64,000 bases of DNA from Clostridia bacterium (GCA_024403775.1 JAKSRE010000012.1:1-64000), one strand, 5' to 3'. Positions 17,953-26,902 are shown, counted from the first letter of the stretch. Notes: a model not told the origin generated them from the letters alone. Translations and numbers: made by a program.

Positions 17953-18544
17953 GGAAACATATTTAAAGGAGCTTAGAAAGAACTTAAAGGTTCTGGATTC
18001 TAAGGAACGAGATGAAGTAATTGCTTTCTATGAAGAATACTTCGATGATGCTGGGGTAGAGAACGAAGCTAAGGTTATAGAAGAGTTTGGTACTCCTAAG
18101 GAACTTTCCAAGAAGATTCTGGTTGATGTGGTTAATCGCAGATTTAATGAATCAGAGGGCGAGGAAGAAGTAGAGGATAAGAAAGCTAAGAATTCTTCAA
18201 TTCGTGGTATCTGGGTTGTTCTGGCAGCACTTTTGGCACTTCCTTTGTCACCAATCCTTTTGGCATTAGTAATCGTATTAGCGGCTATTGCTTTTGCAAT
18301 TGTTGTTACAATCATTGCTGTGATTTTATCTGGTGCCTTAGTTGTTGGTGTTGGTGTAATCACATTTGGTTTAGGTCTGACACTTCTCTTAAGTAAGTTT
18401 GGTGCAGCTATAACAGTAATTGGATGTGGACTTATCTGCTATGGCGTTGGAGCATTTCTTGTAATAGGCTTTGCTAAGCTTTTGTCTTTGTTCTGCTACG
18501 CTGTATCACGTGGATTTGCAGCTTTGGTTCATAAGAATAATTAA
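17945..18544 (+). CDS. DUF1700 membrane protein (HAAS domain)
   Basis: A 199-aa protein. The N-terminal 75 residues (YLKELRKNLKVLDSKERDEVIAFYEEYFDDA) are the HAAS/DUF1700 helical domain; the C-terminal part has about three to four hydrophobic segments (about residues 85-190). It lies between PadR and a DUF4097 protein, the usual arrangement. The membrane protein and the DUF4097 protein presumably act together at the cell surface under PadR control, as inferred from context. GGAGGGG inside padR supplies the ribosome site. Confidence 0.88.
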   Translation: MNKETYLKELRKNLKVLDSKERDEVIAFYEEYFDDAGVENEAKVIEEFGTPKELSKKILVDVVNRRFNESEGEEEVEDKKAKNSSIRGIWVVLAALLALPLSPILLALVIVLAAIAFAIVVTIIAVILSGALVVGVGVITFGLGLTLLLSKFGAAITVIGCGLICYGVGAFLVIGFAKLLSLFCYAVSRGFAALVHKNN

Positions 18545-18559
18545 TTGGGGGATAAATAT

Positions 18560-19480
18560 ATGAAGAAATTTACTAAGTTTGTTTTAACTTCAGCAACAAT
18601 TGCTGTTGCAGCAGGTATTGTATTAAGTGGAATTGGATTTGCTGTTAATGGTGCTCATAACATCAACATCATTTGGGATAAGGGATTTAAATTTGCTGGT
18701 GATAAGGAATTAGAAACATTAGAGAAAACTACTCTTGATAGCTTTAGCAATATGAATATCGACGTTGATGCAGCTAAGATATACTTTAAGCAGAACGATT
18801 CAGATGAATATGCTATTGAATATAAGCTTTATAGCAGCGGCGTAAAGTGCGAAGTAAAGAACGACACTTTGCTTGTAGAGCAGAATCCAGAGCAGATTAA
18901 TTTTAATTTTAATTTCTTTAACTTCCCTGATGTAAGTGATTGTTATCTTACTGTTTACTATCCAGAGGGATGTGATTTTGATTCAATTAAGGTTGATTCA
19001 AGCGCAGGTGCAATTAACGCGGTTGAAGGTCTTAACTGTAGTCTGTTAGATATGGATTCAAGTGCTGGTGCAATCAAGCTTGATGGATTTAAGGGAGCTA
19101 TCACAGTTGATTCTTCAGCAGGAGCTTTTGAAGCTAAGAATTCTGAATTTACAAAGGTAACTATGGATATGTCAGCTGGTGGTATTACATTTATTAACTG
19201 CACAATTGGTGGCGGTAAGATTGATTCATCTGCAGGTGGTCTTGAGGCAACAGACTTAATCTTAAAAGGTGATCTCTCATGTGACATGAGTGCTGGTAGT
19301 GTAGATATTGAATTAGTAGATGGCGATGTTATTGGCTTTGATTTTGATGTATCAGCAGGTAGCATTACAATAGATGGTAAGAAGGTAGCTAGTAATGATG
19401 ATTATAAAGAGAATACTAATGCCGATGTAGTTCTTACAGTTGATTCTTCAGCTGGTAGTATTGCAATTACCCATAAGTAA
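18560..19480 (+). CDS. DUF4097 family beta-strand repeat protein
   Basis: A 306-aa membrane-anchored protein with an N-terminal TM segment (about residues 9-30). The outer part is a ladder of repeated strands of the form (D/M)SSAGAI or MSAGGI, at least eight copies between about residues 140 and 305, giving a right-handed beta-solenoid-like surface. The ATG at 18560 follows GGGGGATAA; the in-frame TTG at 18545 is less likely. Third gene of the PadR operon. A terminator lies 50 bases downstream. Confidence 0.88.
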   Translation: MKKFTKFVLTSATIAVAAGIVLSGIGFAVNGAHNINIIWDKGFKFAGDKELETLEKTTLDSFSNMNIDVDAAKIYFKQNDSDEYAIEYKLYSSGVKCEVKNDTLLVEQNPEQINFNFNFFNFPDVSDCYLTVYYPEGCDFDSIKVDSSAGAINAVEGLNCSLLDMDSSAGAIKLDGFKGAITVDSSAGAFEAKNSEFTKVTMDMSAGGITFINCTIGGGKIDSSAGGLEATDLILKGDLSCDMSAGSVDIELVDGDVIGFDFDVSAGSITIDGKKVASNDDYKENTNADVVLTVDSSAGSIAITHK

Positions 19481-19530
19481 TTAGGTTTGAAGAGTAGAAG
19501 AGCACCGATCCTACTCCGACAATAAATTTG

Positions 19531-19573
19531 CACACATACAATCGTCCCCTACGAGAGTATGTGTGTTTTTTAT
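19531..19573 (+). terminator. Terminator of the padR operon
   Basis: CACACATAC (19531-19539) pairs perfectly with GTATGTGTG (19557-19565), followed by TTTTTTATT. Confidence 0.9.
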
Positions 19574-19601
19574 TGACATTCATTCTCTTTATGAGTATAC
19601 T
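19573..19601 (+). promoter_or_regulatory. Promoter of the leader-peptide/GNAT transcript
   Basis: TTGACA (19573-19578), exactly 17 bases, then TATACT (19596-19601). It starts within the T-run of the preceding terminator. A second possible -10 (GATAAT, 19605-19610) follows. Confidence 0.8.
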
Positions 19602-19631
19602 TGCGATAATATTTTCGAAAGGTGATTACAA

Positions 19632-19736
19632 ATGACCAAACTTGTGATTAGAGTAACTTATACAGTTTCAAATATCATGCGTTCTATTATGAACATGCGT
19701 GGGATTTGTTCACGTATAAATTTTAATTACCAGTAA
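19632..19736 (+). CDS. 34-aa leader peptide
   Basis: ATG at 19632 behind AAAGGTGATT, a good ribosome site; 34 codons, TAA at 19734-19736. The peptide starts MTKLVIRVTY and has the Met/Arg/Ile-rich middle MRSIMNMRGICSRINF. No amino acid is present in a run of regulatory codons, so stalling by a drug or a nascent chain is likelier than classical amino-acid attenuation. The stop codon is covered by the antiterminator segment described separately. The existence of the peptide is inferred from its position between a promoter and a terminator. Confidence 0.65.
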   Translation: MTKLVIRVTYTVSNIMRSIMNMRGICSRINFNYQ

Positions 19737-19796
19737 AGATAAATCACAGAATGTTTTTATACTGACCACTTATCTTTTAAGGTAAGTGGTCTTTTT
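19735..19796 (+). promoter_or_regulatory. Attenuator: antiterminator segment and terminator before the GNAT gene
   Basis: Terminator: GACCACTTA (19764-19772) with TAAGTGGTC (19783-19791), then TTTTT. Antiterminator: AAAGATAA (19735-19742), overlapping the leader stop codon, is perfectly complementary to TTATCTTT (19770-19777) in the left arm and loop of the terminator. A ribosome finishing the leader would mask the antiterminator and allow termination; one stalled upstream would free it and permit read-through into the GNAT gene 21 bases later. Confidence 0.68.
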
Positions 19797-19816
19797 GATT
19801 AGGAGAGGATTTGATT

Positions 19817-20371
19817 ATGAAATTTGAAAGTAAAACAGTAGTACTTAAGGACAATCGTGAGTGCATATTAGCACCGACAACATCCCAATATGCTCAGGAG
19901 ATGATAGATTTTTTAAAGCAGGTATCCTCTGAAAGTGAATTTTTGCTCCGTTATCCAGATGAAGTTAATTTTACATTGGAGTTTGAGCAGCAGATATTAG
20001 ACAGAATCTATGAAGATGAGCATTCTGTAATGATGCTTGCAATTGTAGATGGCAAAGCAGTAGGTAACTGTAGTATTAATGGCCTTGGATTTAAGCGTAA
20101 AATACGTCACCGCTGTACGCTTGCCATAGCTATAAAAGAGGAGTTCTGTGGACTTGGAATAGGAACTCACATGATCGAATATCTTATAGAACTAGCTAAG
20201 AAAATCGGCTTTGAGATAATGGAATTAGAGTATGTCGATGGAAATAATAAAGCAAAAGCTCTTTATACCAAGATGGGCTTTGTTGAAACAGGTAAGCGAA
20301 TAAAATCCATGAAATATGATGATGGAACATATAAAGATGAGATTTTGATGAGTAAGATTTTAAATGAATAG
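19817..20371 (+). CDS. GNAT family N-acetyltransferase, attenuator-controlled
   Basis: A 184-aa acetyl-CoA-dependent acetyltransferase. IKEEFCGLGIGTHMIEYLIELAKKIGF is the acetyl-CoA loop and helix; ALYTKMGFVETGKRIKSMKYDDGTYKDEILMSKIL is the RimJ/L-like C-terminal block. The substrate may be a protein, amine or drug and cannot be read from sequence. ATG at 19817 follows AGGAGAGGA; TTG at 19811 is possible. It is the first full gene after the leader/terminator, so its expression is probably conditional. The phosphodiesterase gene starts 12 bases after it. Confidence 0.88.
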   Translation: MKFESKTVVLKDNRECILAPTTSQYAQEMIDFLKQVSSESEFLLRYPDEVNFTLEFEQQILDRIYEDEHSVMMLAIVDGKAVGNCSINGLGFKRKIRHRCTLAIAIKEEFCGLGIGTHMIEYLIELAKKIGFEIMELEYVDGNNKAKALYTKMGFVETGKRIKSMKYDDGTYKDEILMSKILNE

Positions 20372-20383
20372 AGGTAAAACAAT

Positions 20384-21490
20384 ATGCTTAAATGGGAATT
20401 ATTAGATTATAAAAACTGTATCGCCAATCTTCCTAATTCTATACTTAAAAACTTTGGGGTAGAGACAAATGGAGATACGCTTGAGATTTTTGATAAATAT
20501 CTGGAAAAAGGATATAAGAATGTCGTAGTTTTGCTATTAGATGGCATGGGTACACATATTCTGGAAAATAACCTTCCTGAAGACAGCTTTCTGCGAAAGC
20601 ACTTTGTAAAAACCTATAACTCCGTATTTCCACCTACTACGGTAGCAGCCACAACTTCGATAGACTGTGGATTAACTCCAATTGAGCATTCCTGGTTTGG
20701 TTGGGACTGCTATTATCCTCAGATTGATAAGAATGTAACGGTTTTCTTAAATACAGAGCAGGGAACCTCAAATAGTGTCTCAGATGAGTCAGTAGCAAGA
20801 AAATATTGTGGATATGAATCAATTTACCATAAGCTAATTAGTGCAGGAAAAAATGCATACTATGCTACACCATTTATCCCACCACATCCAAATAGCTTTG
20901 AAGCTATCTGTGATCTGATAAAAGACCTATGTAAACAGGACGACAAGAAATACATCTATGCTTACTGGGATCAGCCTGATTCAATAATGCATCAGTTTGG
21001 CTGCAAATCTGATGAGGCAAAGGATATGCTTAAGGAGCTTGATAATAAAGTAAGAAGCCTTTGTTCTGAACTTAAGGATACGCTTCTTGTTGTTACAGCA
21101 GATCACGGACATATCGATGGACGAAATAAGTGTATTCTTGATTATCCCCAAATTCTTGAATGTCTTATTAGACTTCCATCTATAGAGCCTAGAGCGCTTA
21201 ATCTTTTTGTGAAGGAAGGAAAGGAAGAGGTTTTTGAAGAGGAGTTTACTAAGGCCTTTGGAGAGGACTTTATTCTTCTTACAAAAAGGGAAGTCTTCGA
21301 AAGTAATCTTTTTGGCGCTGGAAATGTGCACGAGAATGCATTAGGAATGATAGGTGACTATGTTGCCATAGCAAAAACTGACCTTACTATATTTAATACT
21401 TATGAGGAAACTTCTGGTTTTAAAGGTGTTCACGCTGGCTACACAAAGGATGAGATAGAGATACCTTTTATAGTTTACGAAGCAGAATAA
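20384..21490 (+). CDS. Alkaline-phosphatase superfamily phosphodiesterase/nucleotide pyrophosphatase
   Basis: A 368-aa cytoplasmic (no signal peptide) metal-dependent hydrolase. LLLDGMG gives the first metal Asp; PPTTVAATTS carries the Thr nucleophile; YWDQPDSIMHQFG, VTADHGH and HAGYTKDE provide the remaining Asp/His ligands, the pattern of type I phosphodiesterase/nucleotide pyrophosphatase. The substrate is unknown. It is co-transcribed with the attenuator-controlled GNAT (12-base gap), so it probably shares that regulation. Confidence 0.87.
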   Translation: MLKWELLDYKNCIANLPNSILKNFGVETNGDTLEIFDKYLEKGYKNVVVLLLDGMGTHILENNLPEDSFLRKHFVKTYNSVFPPTTVAATTSIDCGLTPIEHSWFGWDCYYPQIDKNVTVFLNTEQGTSNSVSDESVARKYCGYESIYHKLISAGKNAYYATPFIPPHPNSFEAICDLIKDLCKQDDKKYIYAYWDQPDSIMHQFGCKSDEAKDMLKELDNKVRSLCSELKDTLLVVTADHGHIDGRNKCILDYPQILECLIRLPSIEPRALNLFVKEGKEEVFEEEFTKAFGEDFILLTKREVFESNLFGAGNVHENALGMIGDYVAIAKTDLTIFNTYEETSGFKGVHAGYTKDEIEIPFIVYEAE

Positions 21491-21585
21491 TATTTTTCTA
21501 ATAGATTTAATATAAATGAAGCTGACTATTAAGTAGAATAAAATTAAGTTTTGGTGGGGATAAAAGAATATCTTGGGGGCGGCAT

Positions 21586-22305
21586 ATGTCAAAAATAGTA
21601 ATGGTAACAGGAACAGGCAGAAGTTATGCTTTGGGATTTAATCTGGCTTTGAGATATCTTGAGAACGGAGATAAAGTAATTGCTACTGTTCGTAAAGATT
21701 CCGAAGACTTAAACAAACTAAAGGAACAATATGGCGACAAGCTTATTATTCTGACTATGGATATTAGTTCTTCTGATTCAGTTAACAAGGCATATGATTC
21801 ATTGAAAGATAAGGTTTACCACATTGATATGCTTATAAATAATGCGGTAACAGTATCTCCAGATTGCGATAAGGGTTTCTTTGATGCAAATCTTGATTAT
21901 ATTGCCAGAACAGTAGACGTAACTGCAGTTGGTCCAATGAGAGTTATTAAGGCTTTTTATCCACTTCTTAAGGCTTGTAGCGGAAGAGCTACTATTTATA
22001 ACATCTCATCTGAAGCAGGAAGCATTAGTAAGTGTTACAGAACTAATCTGATTGATTATGGAATGGCCAAAGCTGCACTTAATATGGCAACAATGAACCT
22101 TGTTAATACATTTAAGGATGAGGATGATATGAATATTTTCTGTATCCACCCAGGCTGGATTAGAACAGATGGCCGTCCAGATAATCCAGCACCATTATCA
22201 TCTTATGATGCTGCTTTAATTCTTCTCAATTTGTTTGAGGAGCGTAAGGATGATATGGCTGGACCAAGATTTATTACTAATCTTGGTGAGGAATATCCTT
22301 TCTAA
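21586..22305 (+). CDS. Short-chain dehydrogenase/reductase (SDR)
   Basis: A 239-aa NAD(P)-dependent oxidoreductase. VTGTGRSYALG is the cofactor loop (TGxxxxxG form with an inserted residue pattern), NNAV the structural NNAG-like motif, ISSEAGS the catalytic Ser region, YGMAK (YxxxK) the catalytic Tyr/Lys, and HPGWIRTD the usual PGxxxT segment. The substrate is unknown. GGGGGCGG precedes the ATG. The 95-base gap from the phosphodiesterase gene has no clear terminator. Confidence 0.9.
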   Translation: MSKIVMVTGTGRSYALGFNLALRYLENGDKVIATVRKDSEDLNKLKEQYGDKLIILTMDISSSDSVNKAYDSLKDKVYHIDMLINNAVTVSPDCDKGFFDANLDYIARTVDVTAVGPMRVIKAFYPLLKACSGRATIYNISSEAGSISKCYRTNLIDYGMAKAALNMATMNLVNTFKDEDDMNIFCIHPGWIRTDGRPDNPAPLSSYDAALILLNLFEERKDDMAGPRFITNLGEEYPF

Positions 22306-22340
22306 TAATCTGAAACTTACAAATTGCTATACTTACTACT

Positions 22341-22383
22341 ACAAGTCCATTGGGTTATTTTACCTGATGGGCTTGTTGTTTTG
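22341..22383 (+). terminator. Terminator of the SDR gene
   Basis: ACAAGTCCAT (22341-22350) pairs with ATGGGCTTGT (22367-22376, one G-U), followed by TGTTTT. Confidence 0.75.
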
Positions 22384-22449
22384 ATGGGATGGTTTTGTAG
22401 AGGAGGCAAAGTGACGGTAAGATGTGACGGCTACCGTAACGTCCTGCCA

Positions 22450-22488
22450 TAAAAAATGCCTCAAAACCAAAAATTTGGTTTTGAGACA
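22450..22488 (-). terminator. Terminator of the amino-acid ABC transporter genes
   Basis: On the minus strand TCTCAAAACCAAA pairs with TTGGTTTTGAGGC and runs into ATTTTTTAT. Confidence 0.88.
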
Positions 22489-22525
22489 CATCCTATTTAA
22501 AACTATTAAACTTATTAACAATAAA

Positions 22526-23269
22526 TCAGAGAATCTTTGCGAGGAATGATTTCAAACGCTCGTTTTGTGGGTTATCAAAGATATCACTTGGTGTGCCATC
22601 TTCAATAATCTTACCACCATCCATGAAGATTACTCTTGTAGCAACTTCTCTTGCAAAACCCATCTCGTGAGTAACGCAGGCCATTGTCATGCCGCCACGA
22701 GCAAGTTCCTTCATAACTTCCAATACTTCACCAACCATCTCTGGGTCAAGAGCGGAAGTAGGCTCATCGAATAATAATACATCTGGTTCCATGCAAAGAG
22801 CTCTTACAATAGCAATACGCTGCTTCTGACCACCAGATAACTGGCTTGGATAAGCCTTGGCTCTGTCTTCAAGACCGACTTTCTTAAGAAGTCCCAAAGC
22901 ACGCTTTTCAGCATCTTCCTTATTCATCTTAAGAAGCTTGATTGGAGCCAAAGTCATATTATCGATAATAGTAAGATGAGGGAAGAGGTTAAAGTGCTGG
23001 AACACCATACCCATCTTCATTCTTAACTGGTTAATGTCGTTCTTTGGAGAAGTGATATCTGTTCCTTCAAATTCAATTGTTCCTTCAGTAGGTCTCTCGA
23101 GAAGATTTAAGGAACGTAAAAATGTAGACTTACCACTACCAGAAGGTCCAATAATAACTACAACTTCGCCCTTTTTGATATCGGTTGTAATACCGTCCAA
23201 AGCTTTGATCTTGCCACCATTATAGTGTTTTTTAAGACCGGAAATTTTAATCATTGAATTATCGCTCAC
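22526..23269 (-). CDS. glnQ: Polar amino-acid ABC transporter ATP-binding protein
   Basis: A 247-aa cytoplasmic ATPase. Walker [11 protein letters not shown]-loop [11 protein letters not shown], signature LSGGQKQR, Walker [14 protein letters not shown] and VTHEM with the switch His are all of the GlnQ/HisP subgroup. A GTG start at 23269 is preferred: AAAGGAGG lies 10 bases before it, and it overlaps the permease stop by 11 bases, allowing coupled translation. It energises the permease encoded just upstream. Confidence 0.94.
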   Translation of the reverse strand: MSDNSMIKISGLKKHYNGGKIKALDGITTDIKKGEVVVIIGPSGSGKSTFLRSLNLLERPTEGTIEFEGTDITSPKNDINQLRMKMGMVFQHFNLFPHLTIIDNMTLAPIKLLKMNKEDAEKRALGLLKKVGLEDRAKAYPSQLSGGQKQRIAIVRALCMEPDVLLFDEPTSALDPEMVGEVLEVMKELARGGMTMACVTHEMGFAREVATRVIFMDGGKIIEDGTPSDIFDNPQNERLKSFLAKIL

Positions 23270-24011
23270 TGTTCTTCAACCTCCTTTCGAGAGTAGCAAC
23301 GAGTCGTGTGAAAAACATAACTACGATCAAGTAAATAATAGCTACTGCAAGAAGTGGCATAAATGCAGAGAATGTTCTACCACGAACGATATCTCCTGCT
23401 TTTGTTAAGTCCTGGAGTCCTACGTAACCTGCTACAGATGTCTCCTTAAGAAGAACGATAAATTCGTTTGCAAGTGAAGGGAGGATATTCTTAAAAGCCT
23501 GTGGGAAAATGATATACCACATTGTCTGGATATAATTAAAACCAAGGGAACGGCCTGCCTCAAGCTGACCATTATCAATACTCATAATACCAGCTCTTAT
23601 AATCTCAGCTACATAAGCACCAGAGTTAATACCGAAAGCTAAAACTGCAATCATTACCTTGCTTTTTGAAGTGGCAAAGATAACAAAATAGCAAATCATC
23701 AATTGTACAACTACTGGGGTACCACGAATAATCGTGAGATATACATTAGCAAGGAAATTCAAAACCTTGAGAATATATTTTGATGCACACTTTCCAAGAT
23801 CAGGTACGAGCTTATCATGTGTTGTACGGATGATTGCAATAACTGCACCAAGAAAGATACCAAGGATACATGCAAAAAAAGTAACTTCAAGCGTTGTTCC
23901 AAGGCCATTAAGGAAATACATGTATCTGTCGTCAGCAATGAAGTTCAGATAAAATGTATCCTTTAAGTTGTTCAGCCATGACTGAAAACCAGATAAAAGA
24001 ACAATGTTCAT
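23259..24011 (-). CDS. Polar amino-acid ABC transporter permease
   Basis: A 250-aa HisM/GlnP-type membrane permease with about five TM segments and an N-terminal extension of about 35 residues. The EAA loop is [45 protein letters not shown] is the conserved early motif. It forms the channel for the substrate delivered by the binding protein at 24135. AGAGGAAGGG precedes the ATG. An internal terminator separates it from the binding-protein gene. Confidence 0.93.
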   Translation of the reverse strand: MNIVLLSGFQSWLNNLKDTFYLNFIADDRYMYFLNGLGTTLEVTFFACILGIFLGAVIAIIRTTHDKLVPDLGKCASKYILKVLNFLANVYLTIIRGTPVVVQLMICYFVIFATSKSKVMIAVLAFGINSGAYVAEIIRAGIMSIDNGQLEAGRSLGFNYIQTMWYIIFPQAFKNILPSLANEFIVLLKETSVAGYVGLQDLTKAGDIVRGRTFSAFMPLLAVAIIYLIVVMFFTRLVATLERRLKNSER

Positions 24012-24062
24012 AAACTAACCCTTCCTCTAAAGAATAGGTTAATATTATATCAGTTATTTTTT

Positions 24063-24103
24063 AATAAAAAAAGATTGCCTCTTAAATGCTAAGAGACAAT
24101 CTG
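24063..24103 (-). terminator. Internal terminator between binding-protein and permease genes
   Basis: On the minus strand AGATTGTCTCTTA pairs with TAAGAGGCAATCT and is followed by TTTTTTTATT. It lies inside the transport operon, so most transcripts would end after the binding-protein gene and only part would read through. Confidence 0.85.
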
Positions 24104-24134
24104 TATTTTGATTAAACCTAATAATCTTTAAAGA

Positions 24135-24899
24135 TTAAGCTGGGATGTACTTGTTGATGATTGCATCAATTGTTCCATCAGCCTTCATTTCAGAGAGAGC
24201 CTTGTTAATCTGGTTCAAAAGCTCTTCGTTGTTCTTGTTAACAGCGATAGCATAATCCTCAATTGTATAAGGAGTCTCCAAAATCTTAAGGCCAGGATTA
24301 GCAGCTACGAAAGCCAAAGCAGGCTGATTATCGATAACTACAGCATCAATCTTACCTGTAATAAGAGCCTGTGTAGCATCAGCACCATTGTTGTACTGCT
24401 CAACTCTGTCCATACCAATGTCATCAGACATATAGATATCACCAGTAGTAGCAATCTGAACACCTACGATATAGTCGCCATCGATAAGTGCATCGATATC
24501 AGTGATAGGTGAGTCCTCTGTTACGATGATTGACTGAATACCTGTAGCATATGAATCTGAGAAAGAAACAGAAAGCTTACGCTCATCAGTAACTGTCATA
24601 CCTGCAACAGCGATATCGTACTTGTTGCTCTGAACACCTGTAATAAGTGAATCAAAAGATACATCCTCAATCTTAAGTGTGAGATTAAGTCTGTTTGCGA
24701 TCTCCTGTGCGATCTCAGCATCAATACCAACGATTGCGTTATTCTCCCAGTACTCATAAGGTGGGAAAGCAGCATTTGTAGCCATTGTGAGAACGCCCTT
24801 CTCAACTGTAAGCTCAGATGAAGATGAGCAAGCCGCAAAATTAAAGCCCAAGCACATAAGAAGTGCAGAAGCTACAATCTTTTTTACGAATTTATTCAT
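24135..24899 (-). CDS. Amino-acid ABC transporter substrate-binding lipoprotein
   Basis: A 254-aa lipoprotein (lipobox FAAC at about residues 20-23) of the family 3 solute-binding proteins. LTMATNAAFPPYEYWENNAIVGIDAEIAQEIANRL, FDSLITGVQSNKYDIAVAGMTVTDERK and VQIATTGD are the family core with the ligand Asp/Arg. It delivers a polar amino acid to the permease. The ATG at 24899 follows AAAGGAGC and begins a proper signal peptide (MNKFVKK). First gene of the transport operon. Confidence 0.93.
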   Translation of the reverse strand: MNKFVKKIVASALLMCLGFNFAACSSSSELTVEKGVLTMATNAAFPPYEYWENNAIVGIDAEIAQEIANRLNLTLKIEDVSFDSLITGVQSNKYDIAVAGMTVTDERKLSVSFSDSYATGIQSIIVTEDSPITDIDALIDGDYIVGVQIATTGDIYMSDDIGMDRVEQYNNGADATQALITGKIDAVVIDNQPALAFVAANPGLKILETPYTIEDYAIAVNKNNEELLNQINKALSEMKADGTIDAIINKYIPA

Positions 24900-25019
24900 A
24901 ATAAAAGCTCCTTTAAATAATATTTGTTCATTCAACAATATAGATTATACCTTTTGAGATATGTGAATTGAAGTATTGGAGATTTTTTAAATTCAACAAA
25001 ATAAGGCGATTAAGAAGTG

Positions 25020-25050
25020 AGTTTAATTAGCTTTTCGCGAAAAGTTAAAC
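25020..25050. repeat. Inverted repeat between the transporter and pfp
   Basis: GTTTAA, then the palindrome CTTTTCGCGAAAAG (about 25031-25044), then TTAAAC form one long hairpin with a few mismatches. It lies between the pfp terminator and the binding-protein gene start; operator or structural element, role unknown. Confidence 0.5.
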
Positions 25051-25059
25051 TAAAAAACT

Positions 25060-25094
25060 ATAAAAAGAGCCGCTCCAGGTAACCCGAAGCGGCC
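25060..25094 (-). terminator. Terminator of pfp
   Basis: On the minus strand GGGCCGCTTCGGG pairs with CCTGGAGCGGCTC (core GCCGCT/AGCGGC) before TTTTTATAG. Confidence 0.85.
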
Positions 25095-25120
25095 CGTAAG
25101 TGACTATTTAATTAATCAGA

Positions 25121-26779
25121 TTATGACTTCTCAAGAGCAAGTGTTCTTGTTGTAAGATCACAAACTGAAGCAGGTCCATAATACTGGATAGCACCTGGAT
25201 ATGTGAAAGCAGTCTCAACAGCCCATGTCTCTCTGTGTGCCTCGAAGTACTTGAATGGCTTACCATCAAGCTCAACAAGAGCCTTACGGATAACTGGCTT
25301 ATCCTGACCGTTTCTTCTCTCCATGTTCATCATCTTTGTGATTGGCATACCGCCTGCAATCCACTCATCAGCTGGCTTTGAGATGTTTGATACCTTTGAG
25401 AGGTAACCTGTGTAACCATACTGGATAAGCATGAAAGCGTTGAAGCCCAATGAGTAACAGTAATCTGCATCGAAGTTTGATGGGAATGCACATCTACCCT
25501 CGTAACCGAAGAAGTGATGCTGAGCACCGAACTTACCAACATATGTACCAGCTGCCTTTCTCTTAGCAAGCTCATTCTTAACGAGCTCAGAGAAGAGCTT
25601 CTCAGACTCGATGAGTGATACCTGAACGTTACCGTGTGGATCTCTCTCGAGGAAGAGCTGCTGCTGAATGCCTGTAGGGAGGAGAGCAAATACTGCCATA
25701 GCTTCCTTTGTAAGACCATTCTCGATGAACTGATACTTAGCGTCCCATGTAGGAAGAGCGTTGAACTCTTCTGTTTTTGAACCAGCGAGGAGCTCGTTGA
25801 TCTCAGCGATAAGAGCAGAGAACTCAGGTACGAACTCTACGATACCCTCTGGGATAATAGCAACACCGAAGTTGTTGCCATTGTTACCACGCTTCTCAAC
25901 AGCGTCAGCAATGTAGTTTGTAATCTCAGCAAGAGACATCTTCTTAGCTGCAACTTCCTCACCGATGAGGCAGATGTTAGGCTGTGTCTCAAGAGCACAC
26001 TCAAGAGCTACGTGTGAAGCTGAACGACCCATTACCTTAATGAAGTGCCAGTACTTCTTAGCTGAGTTAGCATCTCTCTCGATGTTACCGATAAGCTCTG
26101 AATATGTCTTTGTAGCTGTATCAAATCCGAAAGAAGCCTCGATATCCTCATTCTTAAGGTCACCGTCGATTGTCTTAGGACAACCAATAACCTGAATGCC
26201 TGTGTTCTTTGCAGCCATGTACTCAGCGAGTGTAGCAGCGTTTGTATTTGAGTCATCACCACCGATGATAACTACAGCTGTGAGGCCGTTCTTCTTTGCA
26301 TTCTCTGCAACGATATTGAACTGCTCCTCAGTCTCAAGCTTTGTTCTACCAGAACCGATGATATCAAAACCACCTGTGTTTCTGTAAGCGTCGATGAACT
26401 TGTCATCAAACTCAACATACTCGTTCTTAAGAAGTCCGTCTGGTCCCTTCTTGAAGCCCAAAAGAACGTTGTCCTTATTTGTTGCCTTCAAAGCATCGTA
26501 AAGACCACAAACTACGTTGTGTCCACCTGGAGCCTGTCCACCTGAGAGGATAACACCTACAACCTGCTTCTTAGCTGGTGAAGTATTCTGTCCCTTCTCG
26601 AAAGTGATTTCCTTCTTACCATATGTGTTAGGGAAAAGAGCCTTAATCTTGTCCTGATCAGCAACACTCTGTGTCTCAGCACCTTCCTTTACGCAAATCT
26701 CAGAGATACCATTTCTGAGCATGCCAGGAAGCTTAGGAGTGTATTCGTATCTTGCAATTTGAAGTGGTGAAAGATCCAT
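25121..26779 (-). CDS. pfp: Diphosphate-dependent phosphofructokinase (long PFP type)
   Basis: A 552-aa glycolytic enzyme interconverting fructose 6-phosphate and fructose 1,6-bisphosphate with PPi. ILSGGQAPGGHNVV (78-90) is the phosphate-binding loop; GGDDS (173-177) has Asp where ATP enzymes have Gly (GGDGS), the established mark of PPi use; PKTIDGD (201-207) holds the catalytic Asp. MGRSASHVALE and EGRCAFPSNFD are also present. Length fits the long PFP clade. It is monocistronic, with GGAGAATTG ahead of the ATG, and divergent from flavodoxin. PPi-linked glycolysis is common in anaerobic clostridia. Confidence 0.95.
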   Translation of the reverse strand: MDLSPLQIARYEYTPKLPGMLRNGISEICVKEGAETQSVADQDKIKALFPNTYGKKEITFEKGQNTSPAKKQVVGVILSGGQAPGGHNVVCGLYDALKATNKDNVLLGFKKGPDGLLKNEYVEFDDKFIDAYRNTGGFDIIGSGRTKLETEEQFNIVAENAKKNGLTAVVIIGGDDSNTNAATLAEYMAAKNTGIQVIGCPKTIDGDLKNEDIEASFGFDTATKTYSELIGNIERDANSAKKYWHFIKVMGRSASHVALECALETQPNICLIGEEVAAKKMSLAEITNYIADAVEKRGNNGNNFGVAIIPEGIVEFVPEFSALIAEINELLAGSKTEEFNALPTWDAKYQFIENGLTKEAMAVFALLPTGIQQQLFLERDPHGNVQVSLIESEKLFSELVKNELAKRKAAGTYVGKFGAQHHFFGYEGRCAFPSNFDADYCYSLGFNAFMLIQYGYTGYLSKVSNISKPADEWIAGGMPITKMMNMERRNGQDKPVIRKALVELDGKPFKYFEAHRETWAVETAFTYPGAIQYYGPASVCDLTTRTLALEKS

Positions 26780-26902
26780 ATCAATTCTCCTTTAAATAAT
26801 TATTACAATTTATTGCAAAGAATATAGTAAAACATTTTGAGTCAAATGTTAAGTGCTTGGAGTGATATATTTTGATAAATTCTATAATTGTAGTCTGATA
26901 AT

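Noticed and set aside
19602-19800. Metabolite riboswitch or T-box before the GNAT gene
   Set aside because: No T-box sequence or known aptamer core is visible; a short ORF with SD and an antiterminator that overlaps its stop explains the layout better.
22400-22450. Inverted repeat ACGGTA...TACCGT after the SDR gene as a regulatory site
   Set aside because: It lies between two convergent terminators with no promoter nearby; probably not functional as an operator.
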